In this document: positions 17,587-26,524 of the stretch, piece by piece | Numbering within the stretch: position 1 is the stretch's first letter | Layout: each line of letters begins with the position of its first letter | From: Allobosea sp. | Lineage (GTDB): Bacteria; Pseudomonadota; Alphaproteobacteria; Rhizobiales; Kaistiaceae | DNA: 64,000 bases | Assembly: GCA_017307955.1 (NCBI GenBank) | Contig: JAFKFV010000018.1 | Coordinates: 186,001-250,000 of the forward strand | Direction of reading: 5' to 3' | Notes under the pieces: generated by a model | What the model saw: the letters and a program-made list of their open reading frames with translations, nothing else | Database searches by the model: none | Told to the model about the DNA's origin: nothing | Position numbers and translations under genes: made by a program

Positions 17587-18113
17587 TGATCATGACGCCC
17601 CGTCTCCGCAGGTTCATGCTCACCGCACATGTGACGTCCTCGGTCGGTTTGCTCGGCGCGGTCGCGGGCTTCCTGGTTCTCGCCATCGCCGGCCTGATCA
17701 GCCAGGACGCGCAGATCGTGCGTGCCGCCTATCCCGCGATGGAATTGATCGCCCGGTTCGTCATCGTTCCATTAGCCTTTGCGGCCCTGCTCATCGGGCT
17801 CGTCCAGTCGCTCGGTACCAAATGGGGCCTGTTCCGGCACTATTGGGTCCTGGCGAAACTGGTGCTGACCGCCCTTGCCACCATCGTCTTGCTGCTGCAG
17901 ATGCAGCTCATCGGCTACATGGCCGACGTCGCGGCGGATACGACATTGTCCGGTTCCTATCTGCGCGAGGCGAGAATGACACTCGTGGCGCACGCCGGCG
18001 GCGGCCTGCTGGTGTTGCTCGTGCCCATGGCGCTGTCGGTGTACAAGCCGCGGGGCAGGATCCGGTATGGATGGCGCAAGCTGCAGGAGCGGCGTGCGCC
18101 GCTCGTGCGATAG
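17586..18113 (+). CDS. Integral membrane protein, TetR-controlled
   Basis: This 175-aa protein starts at the ATG whose A is the last base of the previous stop (TGATG). Four helices are visible: VTSSVGLLGAVAGFLVLAIA, FVIVPLAFAALLIGLVQSL, YWVLAKLVLTALATIVLLL and AHAGGGLLVLLVPMALSVY. The tail is basic (GRIRYGWRKLQERR). It forms an operon with the preceding small protein under the TetR regulator. I do not recognise a named function; DUF2269-like membrane proteins are the nearest in appearance. Confidence 0.7.
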   Translation: MIMTPRLRRFMLTAHVTSSVGLLGAVAGFLVLAIAGLISQDAQIVRAAYPAMELIARFVIVPLAFAALLIGLVQSLGTKWGLFRHYWVLAKLVLTALATIVLLLQMQLIGYMADVAADTTLSGSYLREARMTLVAHAGGGLLVLLVPMALSVYKPRGRIRYGWRKLQERRAPLVR

Positions 18114-18325
18114 AGGCAGCGCTGCTCGGCCCCGGCCAGCGCCATGCTCAAGGGTGGAAAGCTCTCGAACGACCCGATTGCTATTGCTCCCTCCGAGTCC
18201 TCACCAAACCATCAGCTTTCGATCAAGCCTCCATCAGCCCAACGGCATTGAATTACCAATCGCCTGGACCCACCGTCGCATTTTGCAAGACAAATTCTCG
18301 TTGCGGAGGTTCGAGAGAGACTCGC

Positions 18326-18964
18326 CTATGCCAGCAGCTTGTCCAACTCTTCGATCGAAAGAGCACCCGCATTTCTGGCTCCGTTGATGAAAAACGTCGG
18401 TGTGGCGTCGACACCGAAAACCTTGGAACCACGATCCTTCACCGCATTCACCCCGTCGAGCAGAGCCTGGTTTTTCAAGGTCAGCTCGAAAGTGCCCTGT
18501 GTAAAACCGACCTGCTTTGCCAGTCCGAGCAGCGCCGAGACCGGATCATCAACGAAGGCCCATTTTTCCTGATGATCGAACAAGAGGTCGACCATCGGGA
18601 AGAATTTGTTATTCGGCGCGGCATGGCAGAGCATAATGCCGGCCGTGGCCAGCGGATCGAGCGGGAAATCGCGGAAGATAAAATTGATCCGGTTCGTGTC
18701 GACATATTTCTGCCGAAACGGCTTCCATGTCGTGTCGTGAAACGCCTTGCAATGGCTGCAAGTGAGCGAAGCATATTCAATAACCACGTTGGTAGCCTTC
18801 GGATCACCGAGTTGCTTTTCACCAAGCGGCCCCGGCTTCATGAGTTCCGTAACGTCGACAGTATCGGCCGCCTGCGCTCCATGCGGCGGTAACGCCGCGA
18901 GAGCGCCTACCGCGAGCGAACCAGCGCCGATCTGGCAAAGAACCTGCCTGCGATTGAGGATCAC
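18326..18964 (-). CDS. DsbA-like thiol:disulfide protein, Tat-type signal
   Basis: This 212-aa protein probably catalyses disulfide formation or repair in the periplasm. A GTG at 18964 with AGGGA upstream gives MILNRRQVLCQIGAG, a twin-arginine-like signal; an ATG at 19009 would add 15 residues. The thioredoxin fold carries CSHC in EYASLTCSHCKAFH and the cis-Pro region GVDATPTFFING. It resembles the DsbA/BdbD/ScsC group that takes part in copper tolerance. It stands alone on the minus strand; the 280 bases upstream hold no other gene. Confidence 0.88.
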   Translation of the reverse strand: MILNRRQVLCQIGAGSLAVGALAALPPHGAQAADTVDVTELMKPGPLGEKQLGDPKATNVVIEYASLTCSHCKAFHDTTWKPFRQKYVDTNRINFIFRDFPLDPLATAGIMLCHAAPNNKFFPMVDLLFDHQEKWAFVDDPVSALLGLAKQVGFTQGTFELTLKNQALLDGVNAVKDRGSKVFGVDATPTFFINGARNAGALSIEELDKLLA

Positions 18965-19243
18965 GATCCCTGTTCTCCCTGAGCCTCGACGCATGTTCAC
19001 TAAGCCCATGGCCGAACGGTCGCGCTGTTCAGAGTGAAACTATCAGAAGGATGCGCGGTCCCTCAACCGTTCGCTTTGTAATCACTTGACGAGCCACAGC
19101 CTCGATGGCTGGGGACCGACGGTCCTGCAAAACCCGCTATCCTGTGAGTGATGTGCCCTCGGACGAAACAGGTTACAATCGGGGCCAACAGACTGAAGCA
19201 CCCAGAGGGTCGCGAAATCCGGCACACAGTGCGACCCATGCGA

Positions 19244-20287
19244 TCATTGGGGAACTGCTACCCGTCCTCTGGCTTCCAGATGATCAACGAGGCCGGCTTG
19301 GTAGGGATCTTCCAGCGCAGCCCTCGGACTGCTAACTGGAAAGCCATCCGAGGTGAGCTTTGCGAGTTTCTTCGATCCGGCGGATTCGAGAATTGCCCGG
19401 AAAGCTCGGTTCATGCCACCGTCCGCATAGGCGAGCGGCTCATCGACTTCCGAAGCGCTGATGTCGGCCAGCCGGGCCTGATCTCTTGCCTGCTTGGCCG
19501 CGACCATCGAGGCGAAGGACGGATCCAACTTATAGTCGGGACAAGGGGCCAGCGGATCGAACACAGCGTCCGGATCCGTTGCGGTCGCTCCAAACACATA
19601 CCGCCTTCCGCAGGCGGCCACCCGTGGCGGCTGTCGGGTGACATCGAACTGATCCGTACCCTGCTTCAGGTCGAGCCAGAAGGCCATATTGAGATCGTTC
19701 TTATGATGCGCCAGATTTTGCGGCGTCATGCGGAACGGCAGCGACTGCACCTGAAATTCGGCCTGGCCACCGACGAAAGCCTCCCTCGCCATCGCGTAGA
19801 TCTCGGCGACGCCGTCATTCGTCAGAGCGTAGCATCCGGACGATGAACAGACTCCATGCACCATCAACGCCGTGCCCTCATAGCCCAGCGCCTGTTCGAG
19901 CCTGTTCGGGAAGCCGAGATTGAAGGCCAAATAGTACTGAGATTGCGGGTTCATCAGCGCCGGCGTCACGGAATAGAAGCCTTCGGGCGCCTGGCGGTCG
20001 CCTTCGCGCTTCTTCGGCCCGAGCTTCCCAGACCAGCGGCAAATCGGATAGGTCTTCAGAAGAGCGTATCTTCCTCTGCGATCGCGTTTCCAGACCTCAA
20101 GCTCGCTCTCCTGCTTGTAGATCCGGATCATGATCGGGTCGGACGGCCTCATACCCTTCTCGCTCATCCGCGAGACGAGCTTTGCCGGAAGCGGCTGCAT
20201 GCTGCGGGTATCGAGATCGACAGTGGTGCAGGCGGCAAGGCCAAATGTTAATGCCGCGAGGGTGAAGAGAGAGCGAAGAATTGCCAT
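19244..20287 (-). CDS. YafK/DpaA-like YkuD-domain lipoprotein, copy 2
   Basis: This 347-aa protein closely resembles the one at 9375 over its full length, including the lipoprotein signal (LFTLAALTFGLAAC), the stretch ICRWSGKLGPKKREGDRQ and the catalytic MVHGVCSSSGCYAL. Here the position after the active Cys is Tyr rather than Phe. The long C-terminal region is kept too, so it is a feature of this subfamily. The second copy lies in the second copper module, in the same orientation as the first. Role: probable cleavage or formation of mDAP-linked bonds in the wall. Confidence 0.85.
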   Translation of the reverse strand: MAILRSLFTLAALTFGLAACTTVDLDTRSMQPLPAKLVSRMSEKGMRPSDPIMIRIYKQESELEVWKRDRRGRYALLKTYPICRWSGKLGPKKREGDRQAPEGFYSVTPALMNPQSQYYLAFNLGFPNRLEQALGYEGTALMVHGVCSSSGCYALTNDGVAEIYAMAREAFVGGQAEFQVQSLPFRMTPQNLAHHKNDLNMAFWLDLKQGTDQFDVTRQPPRVAACGRRYVFGATATDPDAVFDPLAPCPDYKLDPSFASMVAAKQARDQARLADISASEVDEPLAYADGGMNRAFRAILESAGSKKLAKLTSDGFPVSSPRAALEDPYQAGLVDHLEARGRVAVPQ

Positions 20288-20486
20288 ACATCGAATTCCG
20301 GGAGCGTGGTCTTTGATCCGCGTGACCCAACCTGGATCGTAGCCATCGTCGGTTAGCGGTCCGGCTCATGCTGCCCTTCCTAGCATGGGCGATGCTGTGC
20401 TGCCGAATTCGATCGATGCGTCCGCTCGACGCAGCGCGATTCGAACGCTGACGATCCGACGTATGAAAATATTCTGGCTCGACCTC

Positions 20487-20520
20487 TTGAACCTCTAGTG
20501 GGTTGAGATCCCACTTTCAG
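20487..20520 (+). promoter_or_regulatory. Possible MerR-type promoter
   Basis: TTGAAC (20487-20492) is followed by CTCTAGTGGGTTGAG, an imperfect CTC-xAx-GAG dyad like those in MerR-family promoters, about 90 bases before the zinc-ribbon gene. The -10 box is poor, so this is only suggestive. Confidence 0.3.
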
Positions 20521-20581
20521 CAGCGCCAGCCGGTTGCTCGCGCATTTGGGAGCAACGAACCTCTAAGAGAAGGACCGACCC

Positions 20582-20935
20582 ATGAATGAGGCGTCAGTAC
20601 GTTCGATTCCTAATGATGGTCTGTTGTGCCCCCATTGTCGCGTCGATCTTACGATGTCGGATAGACAGGGCATCGAGATCGACTATTGCCCCAAATGCCG
20701 CGGCGTTTGGCTGGACCGAGGGGAGCTGGACAAGATCATCGAGCGCAACGCGGCCTATGAAGCGCGGCCACCCGCGCCGCAAGCCATTGCCCAACCGCAG
20801 CCGGTGGTGCAGGGAACCCCCTATCCAGATCGTTCGGATCATGGCGGCCACTATGATGATGACAGTCGCGGTCATGGCGGACACGGCCGGCGTAGCCGAG
20901 GTCATGGCGGCTTCCTAGGGCGGTTGTTCGATTAG
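20582..20935 (+). CDS. Zinc-ribbon (zf-TFIIB) protein with Gly/His tail
   Basis: This 117-aa protein starts behind AGAGAAGGACC. A TFIIB-type zinc ribbon spans about 15-45 with LLCPHCRVDL and DYCPKCRGVWLDRGELDKII, the standard motif. A Pro/Gln linker leads to a tail of HGGHYDDDSRGHGGHGRRSR. Proteins of this family are widespread; some accompany metal or stress genes. With the MerR, ZntA and CDF genes close by, zinc or cadmium handling is plausible. The function is unproven. Confidence 0.85.
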   Translation: MNEASVRSIPNDGLLCPHCRVDLTMSDRQGIEIDYCPKCRGVWLDRGELDKIIERNAAYEARPPAPQAIAQPQPVVQGTPYPDRSDHGGHYDDDSRGHGGHGRRSRGHGGFLGRLFD

Positions 20936-21152
20936 GAGCTCGATGGCTGTTCCTCATGGCTGATCGCCGATCGGCAACTCGATTCTAGCAATCATCGGCC
21001 AGTCGGCGAGGTAAACCTCCGCTGGCTGGCTGCAGACAGACAAAGCAACGAGAGCATGCGGGATAGAGCCGCCGAAGAAGTTCGGATGATCGCCCTCGCC
21101 CGGAAAGGCCAAGAAACGCACCCAAGAAATCGGGCCTGGCCACGAGCGTCTG

Positions 21153-21398
21153 TTACCGTTCCCGCGCCCGGAGATATCCTGTGCCAAAGAGAAGTGCGGA
21201 CAGGAAGGCCAAAGCGAGGCTGACGATGAAGATCACGCCGTCGTTCAGCAGCGCCGGTTCGGCCAGCACATGGACGAGCTTGAGCGGCACGAAGGCGACA
21301 GCAAAGCCGATTATGAGACCGACAAAGGCATAGAGCAGAAGGAATACGCTGATCGAAATTGCATGGAGGAAGCGTGCCATTGTGGGTCCATCAGCCAT
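21153..21398 (-). CDS. Small two-helix membrane protein
   Basis: This 81-aa reading frame has two clear hydrophobic helices (FLHAISISVFLLLYAFVGLI and GVIFIVSLALAFLSALLFG) and a basic end (YLRARER). The start at 21398 (MADGPTMARFL) or 21380 is uncertain and no strong ribosome site is seen. I do not recognise it. The regular hydrophobic pattern in a GC-rich setting supports coding. Confidence 0.45.
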   Translation of the reverse strand: MADGPTMARFLHAISISVFLLLYAFVGLIIGFAVAFVPLKLVHVLAEPALLNDGVIFIVSLALAFLSALLFGTGYLRARER

Positions 21399-21506
21399 GG
21401 GTAACGACAAGCCCTCGCATCCGTCCGAAGCCGGCGGGCGGGAAGGCGCGAGGAAAGGTCGCGCCTCCAGCTTGGAACCTCTAGCCGCCACAGGAGCAAG
21501 CTCATT

Positions 21507-21935
21507 TCAATGGGCTTCATGTTGGCACTGGCCGTGATCCTCCAAGATCTGGATGACCCGGCAATCGCAGATCCGGCCATGCCCGCATTCGCTTACCATA
21601 CGCCGCAACTCGGACTTCAGGGCTGTCAGCTGGACGATCCGCCGATCAACTTCCTTGAGATGACGCTGCGCTATGCTGTCCGCCTCGTGACACGATCGGT
21701 TCGATTGCTCCGTCATGGCGAGGAGCTCTCGAATGTCTTCGACCGAGAATCCGAGCTCTCGTGCGTGCCTTATGAAAGCAAGACGCTTCAAATCCTCGGA
21801 TTCATACTGGCGGCGGTTGCCCTCGGTCCGCGGCGGAGCTGCCAGAAGGCCGATTTGCTCATAAAAACGAATCGTCGGGATCTTGACGCCACTTTGTCTG
21901 GATGCCTCACCAATTGAATATTCTGAACGCTGCAT
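21507..21935 (-). CDS. MerR family Zn/Cd/Pb-responsive regulator
   Basis: This 142-aa activator-repressor has the MerR winged helix (YSIGEASRQSGVKIPTIRFY, EGNRRQYESEDLKRLAFI), a dimer helix with a Cys (NRSCHEAD), and a C-terminal metal loop with CGHGRICDCRVI and a final HGQCQHEAH. Cys at the N-terminal end of the dimer helix plus the CDCRVI-x8-C loop is the pattern of CadR/PbrR/ZntR. It is divergent from the P-type ATPase across a MerR-type promoter, so it very likely controls that gene. Start 21935 (MQRSEYSIGE) is chosen over upstream ATG 21992. Confidence 0.9.
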   Translation of the reverse strand: MQRSEYSIGEASRQSGVKIPTIRFYEQIGLLAAPPRTEGNRRQYESEDLKRLAFIRHARELGFSVEDIRELLAMTEQSNRSCHEADSIAQRHLKEVDRRIVQLTALKSELRRMVSECGHGRICDCRVIQILEDHGQCQHEAH

Positions 21936-21942
21936 TTTGCGC

Positions 21943-21973
21943 TTGCTCCTACAGTGGCTAGAGGATTTAGCGT
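21943..21973 (+). promoter_or_regulatory. MerR-type promoter of the Zn/Cd/Pb ATPase
   Basis: TTGCTC (21943-21948) and TAGCGT (21968-21973) are 19 bases apart, the long spacer used by MerR activators. The dyad CCTACAG-TGG-CTAGAGG fills the spacer. Confidence 0.7.
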
Positions 21974-22003
21974 CTCGCAAAAGCTCTTTCAAGGATACTC
22001 ATC

Positions 22004-24367
22004 ATGACGGCCATCGCCTCCAGCAGCCGCTTTCGTGTCCAGGGAATGGACTGCGCGTCGTGCGCCAAAAAGATTGATACGGCCGTTCGGCGGATCGAAG
22101 GCGTCGAAGACGTTGCGGTATCCGTCACGGCGGGCACAATGACGGTGCGGCACGACTCGAACGAGGCAATTCGAGCGAAAATTGAAGGCCAGGTGAGCCG
22201 TCTTGGCTATGGGGTTGCGCTGATCCCCGGCCAGGAAGACGCCAAGAAAACGAGCGTCGAAGATGCCCATGCGGATCACGGGCATGGCGACGACGAGCAT
22301 GATCATGAAGGTCATGACCACGGCGATCATGATCAGGAGGGGGCAGCCAATTCCCACGGGAGCCATGATCACGACGGTCATGATCAACATCACGGACACT
22401 CTCATGCTCCATCGGCGAAATCAGTTATGTCGACCGGCGGCAAGAAGGCCGAGCCCGCCGGCCTCCACTCTCATCTCCACGATCACGGTCCGAGCGAGGG
22501 CCCCTGGTGGCGCCAGCGCCGTGCGCTGCTGACGATCGCCAGCGGCGTCGCGCTTGTTCTCGCCTATGGATTAGGCCAGCTCTTCCCCCAATATGATGCT
22601 TGGGTGTTCAGCATTGCCATGCTGGTCGGCCTCGTTCCGATCGCTCGCAGGGCCTTGATGGCCGCTCTGGCCGGCACGCCGTTTTCGATCGAGATGCTGA
22701 TGACGATTGCCGCCGTCGGTGCGGTCATCATCGGCGCATCCGAGGAAGCCGCGGCCGTCGTGTTCCTCTTTCTCATCGGCGAATTGCTGGAGGGCGTCGC
22801 CGCCGGCCGTGCGCGGGCCAGCATCCAAGGCCTTGCGGCTCTAGTCCCCAAGACGGCGCGTCTCGAGCGGGATGGAAAGCTAGAGGAAGTGCCGGCCGAT
22901 AGCCTCAAGGTCGGCGCGGTCATCCTGGTGCGGCCAGGCGATCGCATCGCTGCGGACGGCAAGATTCTGGAGGGATCGAGCGAGATCAATGAGGCTCCCG
23001 TCACCGGCGAGAGTACACCCAAGCGGAAAGAAGCCGGCGATGACGTCTTCGCGGGTACGGTCAACGGCGAGGCCGTTCTGCGCGTCCACGTTACGGCCGC
23101 CGCTGCCGACAATACCATTGCCCGCATCGTCAAGCTGGTCGAGGAGGCGCAGGAGTCCAAGGCACCGACCGAGCGATTCATCGATCGCTTTTCAACCTAC
23201 TATACGCCGGGCGTCATAGTCGTCGCAGCCTTGATCGCCATCGTGCCGCCGCTATTCTTCGGCGGGACATGGGACGAGTGGATCTACAAGGGTCTCGCCA
23301 TCCTGCTGATCGGCTGCCCATGCGCCCTCGTGATCTCGACGCCGGCCGCCATCGCGGCGTCGCTTTCGGCTGGAGCGCGTCGGGGCCTCCTGATGAAGGG
23401 CGGCGCCGTCCTGGAGACGGTCGGCAAGGTCACCGCCGTCGCGCTCGACAAGACCGGGACGCTGACAGAAGGCAAGCCCAAGGTGACGGACATCCTCTCG
23501 TTCGGTCGCAGCGAAGCGGACGTACTCCGCCTGGCGGCGGCCCTCGACCAAGGGTCCAGCCATCCGCTGGCGCTCGCCATCCTCGATCGAGCCGCTGCCG
23601 ACAAGGTTCAGATTCCGAAGGCAGAGGGCGCGGAAGCGCTTGGCGGCAAAGGAGTCACGGGAAGGGTTGACGGCGACGAGCTGCTGCTGGCTTCGCCCAA
23701 GGCGGCTGCAAGTCGCGCTCCGCTGACCGAGGACCAGGTCGCTCGCATCGCGGCCCTCAACGACGAGGGCAAGACGGTTTCGGTTCTCGTCGTCGGAAAC
23801 GAAGCCGCGGGCGCAATCGCCATGCGCGACGAGCCTCGCGAGGATGCGAAGCAGGGACTGAAGGCGTTGAAAGACGCGGGCATCCGTACCGTGATGCTGA
23901 CGGGCGACAATCGCCGAACCGCGGAGGCGATCGGACGGGATCTCGGCATCGAGGTCCGGGCCGAATTGCTGCCGGAAGACAAGAGCCGGATCGTCGGCGA
24001 GCTTCAGTCGCAGGGCCTCAAAGTCGCCAAGGTCGGCGACGGCATTAACGACGCGCCGGCGCTCGCAGCGGCGGATGTGGGCATCGCCATGGGCGGCGGC
24101 ACCGACGTGGCGCTGGAGACGGCCGACGCCGCCGTGCTGCATGGCCGCGTCATGGACATCGCCTCGATGATCGAGCTGTCCAAGCGGACGATGTCGAATA
24201 TCGGCCAGAACATCACGATCGCGCTCGGACTGAAGGCGGTATTCCTCGTAACCACGGTCATCGGTCTGACCGGGCTTTGGCCAGCGATCCTCGCCGATAC
24301 CGGGGCGACGGTTCTCGTCACCGCGAACGCCATGCGTCTGCTGGCTTGGCGTCCTAGAGGCGCGTGA
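22004..24367 (+). CDS. zntA: Zn/Cd/Pb-exporting P1B ATPase (ZntA/CadA type)
   Basis: This 787-aa pump has one N-terminal metal domain with GMDCASC (Cys17, Cys20), a long His/Asp-rich stretch (about 88-165, many HDH and HGH groups), then a P1B-2 core: CPCALVISTP (438-447), DKTGTLT (Asp482), SSHPLAL and GDGINDAP. CPCALVISTP is specific to Zn/Cd/Pb ATPases. The His-rich stretch probably binds spare zinc. It is driven by the MerR-type promoter 31 bases upstream and lies ahead of the CDF and LspA genes. Confidence 0.94.
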   Translation: MTAIASSSRFRVQGMDCASCAKKIDTAVRRIEGVEDVAVSVTAGTMTVRHDSNEAIRAKIEGQVSRLGYGVALIPGQEDAKKTSVEDAHADHGHGDDEHDHEGHDHGDHDQEGAANSHGSHDHDGHDQHHGHSHAPSAKSVMSTGGKKAEPAGLHSHLHDHGPSEGPWWRQRRALLTIASGVALVLAYGLGQLFPQYDAWVFSIAMLVGLVPIARRALMAALAGTPFSIEMLMTIAAVGAVIIGASEEAAAVVFLFLIGELLEGVAAGRARASIQGLAALVPKTARLERDGKLEEVPADSLKVGAVILVRPGDRIAADGKILEGSSEINEAPVTGESTPKRKEAGDDVFAGTVNGEAVLRVHVTAAAADNTIARIVKLVEEAQESKAPTERFIDRFSTYYTPGVIVVAALIAIVPPLFFGGTWDEWIYKGLAILLIGCPCALVISTPAAIAASLSAGARRGLLMKGGAVLETVGKVTAVALDKTGTLTEGKPKVTDILSFGRSEADVLRLAAALDQGSSHPLALAILDRAAADKVQIPKAEGAEALGGKGVTGRVDGDELLLASPKAAASRAPLTEDQVARIAALNDEGKTVSVLVVGNEAAGAIAMRDEPREDAKQGLKALKDAGIRTVMLTGDNRRTAEAIGRDLGIEVRAELLPEDKSRIVGELQSQGLKVAKVGDGINDAPALAAADVGIAMGGGTDVALETADAAVLHGRVMDIASMIELSKRTMSNIGQNITIALGLKAVFLVTTVIGLTGLWPAILADTGATVLVTANAMRLLAWRPRGA

Positions 24368-24414
24368 TATTCTCCTTGTCCAGCCGCCTTTGTCTTCGTG
24401 AGGCCAGCTTGTTT

Positions 24415-24654
24415 ATGTCGATCTATCTCGGCTTGATGAAATTTTTAGGTTCAGGATCTGCCGTAATGGCAAGCAGTCCCGATCGAAACTGGCTTTTGCC
24501 GAATGAAACCAACGGAGCTTCTCTTCGGTCGAGACAAAAGAAGAATTTCCCTCTGCTCGCTATCCTTCTTTCTTTCGCAGCCAGTGTTCTCACGCTCAGT
24601 CTCTTTTATCTCGCGCGCGAAGCAGCAGGAACAAGTCAAACCGAATGGCACTGA
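24415..24654 (+). CDS. Hypothetical single-helix protein
   Basis: A 79-aa frame lies 48 bases after zntA in a more A/T-rich stretch. Its second half has one hydrophobic helix (FPLLAILLSFAASVLTLSLF) after a basic patch (SRQKKN). No ribosome site is obvious and in-frame ATGs at 24415 and 24466 both fit. It may be a small membrane partner or chance. Confidence 0.3.
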   Translation: MSIYLGLMKFLGSGSAVMASSPDRNWLLPNETNGASLRSRQKKNFPLLAILLSFAASVLTLSLFYLAREAAGTSQTEWH

Positions 24655-24762
24655 CGATGCATGCGCACCGGGCGGCGTTTGGCTCTCCGAATCGTGATCT
24701 GTATTGGCTTATGGTTCCGGGCATTGTGGGGTCTACGAACATGACCTCGAAGGAGCGACAGT

Positions 24763-24969
24763 TTGAGCGCTCGACGGATATTGAAGACGCTGGTGTTCTG
24801 CGCGTCAGCAGCGGGCACCGCTTATATCGGGGCCCGCTTCTCATTCTGGATGATTTGTGTCTTCGGAGGCCACGGCTATTCCGAAGAAATCTACGCAGCT
24901 TGGGATACCGCGTTGTTCACCCTTCTCTGGGGCGCGACGGGAGCATGGGTCGCCATAACCGACCCCTAG
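24763..24969 (+). CDS. Small two-helix membrane protein (TTG start)
   Basis: This 68-aa gene starts at TTG with AAGGAG seven bases upstream, which decides the start. It begins MSARRILKTLVFCASAAG and has a second helix (WDTALFTLLWGATGAWVAI). Family unknown. It lies between zntA and the CDF gene. Confidence 0.5.
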   Translation: MSARRILKTLVFCASAAGTAYIGARFSFWMICVFGGHGYSEEIYAAWDTALFTLLWGATGAWVAITDP

Positions 24970-25135
24970 GATGTGCGGCGTCGCGAATTCGCAACGCGGG
25001 CATGATCTGCGGATCTCCTGCCTGCGCTATCGGGCCATCGCTTGGCAAATGACGAAACGCACGAGAGGTACTTCGGTGTCCAGACGAAAGCCAGGAGAAC
25101 AGTCCCATGGCTCGTCGTACTCTCGACCGCGAGCG

Positions 25136-25576
25136 ATGTGGCCTTTTGCGAGGCGGGTAAAGATATGGCCCGTGCTCTTGGCGTTGCCGTCAGCATTCTA
25201 CGGCTATGGGGCAGCCGCCGACGGTTCCGTAGATAGCGATCTCGCCACGCGCGGAGGCGGGACCGTTTTTGTCAGTCGCGGCGCAGACTGTACCGAAGAC
25301 TACGCCTCGGAGCTTAGATCGGCGGGTATCGACGTGGAGGCGCGCCGGATGGGCAAGCTTGCGTCTCTGGCGCGCTTCGTTGGACTGCCAGACGGCTCCG
25401 CACCGCAACACCTTGTCATCATTCAGGGCTACATCATCGCCGACCATGTCGGACCGGTCGCCGTGAAACGGCTGCTGGAACAGAAGCCGCAGATCAAAGG
25501 TCTCATGGGCACGGCACAATGCCCGGCCCCTGGGAGCCACGTCTCGCTCGATGCGATGACAGCGCGTTCGTTTTGA
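25136..25576 (+). CDS. DUF411-like periplasmic protein lacking the metal-binding CxxC
   Basis: This 146-aa protein has a signal-like start (RRVKIWPVLLALPSAFYGYG) and then follows the DUF411 outline: TVFVSRGADCTEDYASELRS (in place of YKNPQCSCC...YADYLR), then GYIIADHVGPVAVKRLLEQK and GLMGTAQCP in place of GMPMGSPGM. Only one Cys of the usual cluster is left and the Met-rich loop is gone. It therefore cannot bind copper as the intact copy at 39839 would. ATG 25136 is uncertain. It may be a diverged zinc-module version. Confidence 0.55.
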   Translation: MWPFARRVKIWPVLLALPSAFYGYGAAADGSVDSDLATRGGGTVFVSRGADCTEDYASELRSAGIDVEARRMGKLASLARFVGLPDGSAPQHLVIIQGYIIADHVGPVAVKRLLEQKPQIKGLMGTAQCPAPGSHVSLDAMTARSF

Positions 25577-25608
25577 GCTTCACAGCAAACGGCAGCGAGA
25601 AAGCGACG

Positions 25609-26514
25609 ATGGGCAGCGGACATGACCACACGACGGGATCCCGATCCAACGAGCGTGCCCTTTGGCTTGCCCTCGTTCCGACTGCGGGCTTTACCGTCGC
25701 GGAGGTCGTTGGCGGGCTGTTGACGGGAAGTCTCGCCCTTATCTCGGATGCCAGCCACATGGCGACCGATGTACTTGGTATCGCGGCCGCAATCCTCGCC
25801 ATCCGTATCGGGCGGCGTCCGGTCGATGCCAAGCGCAGCTTCGGCTACGAGCGGTTCGAAGTGCTGGCCGCGGCCTTCAATGCCGTTCTTCTGTTCGGCG
25901 TCGGGATCTACATTCTCGTCGAAGCCTATCGCCGTCTCAGCGAGCCGCCGCAGATCCAATCGACCGCGATGCTGATCGTCGCCGTCCTCGGCCTGGGCGT
26001 GAACCTCTTTTCGATGCGGGTTCTGTCGCGTGGAAAAGAGGAAAGCCTGAATTTGAAGGGCGCCTACCTCGAGGTCTGGAGCGATCTTCTCGGTTCGATC
26101 GGCGTCATCGCCGCCGCACTCATCATACGCTTCACGGGCTGGACCTTCGTCGACTCGCTCGTTGCCGTGGCAATCGGTCTGTGGGTCTTCCCACGCACCT
26201 GGGCGCTTCTGAGAGATGCGGTCAATATCCTGCTGGAAGGCGTGCCGCGCGGTATCGATCTCGAAGCGGTCCGTGGCGCGATCCTTAAGACGGCAGGTAT
26301 CGACAACGTCCACGACCTCCACGTCTGGGCGCTGACGAGCGGCCGTATCTGCCTCACGGCGCATGTCGTCGCCCCGACGCGGGCCCATGAATCCGACGTT
26401 CTGGCTGCTGAACTGCGGGCGGAGCTCGATCAGCGCTTCCAGATCGGCCACGTCACGATCCAGCACGAGTCCGTGCCGTGTCCGGACGCGGCTGCGGGCC
26501 ACCGCTTTCTCTGA
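25609..26514 (+). CDS. Cation diffusion facilitator, CzcD type
   Basis: This 301-aa exporter of Zn/Cd/Co uses the proton gradient. Six helices are predicted, with the metal-site motifs DASHMATD in helix 2 and EVWSDLLGS in helix 5, the latter as in CzcD, then a cytoplasmic domain with NVHDLHVWALTSG. A short His-containing N-terminus (MGSGHDHTTG) precedes helix 1. The start at 25609 has GAGAAAG upstream. The LspA gene follows after 10 bases and probably shares its transcript. Confidence 0.92.
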   Translation: MGSGHDHTTGSRSNERALWLALVPTAGFTVAEVVGGLLTGSLALISDASHMATDVLGIAAAILAIRIGRRPVDAKRSFGYERFEVLAAAFNAVLLFGVGIYILVEAYRRLSEPPQIQSTAMLIVAVLGLGVNLFSMRVLSRGKEESLNLKGAYLEVWSDLLGSIGVIAAALIIRFTGWTFVDSLVAVAIGLWVFPRTWALLRDAVNILLEGVPRGIDLEAVRGAILKTAGIDNVHDLHVWALTSGRICLTAHVVAPTRAHESDVLAAELRAELDQRFQIGHVTIQHESVPCPDAAAGHRFL

Positions 26515-26524
26515 CGAGTCCGAT

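Noticed and set aside
20954..21187. A 77-codon minus-strand frame with TTG start
   Set aside because: No ribosome site, no hydrophobic or known motif, and it overlaps the end of a better two-helix candidate.
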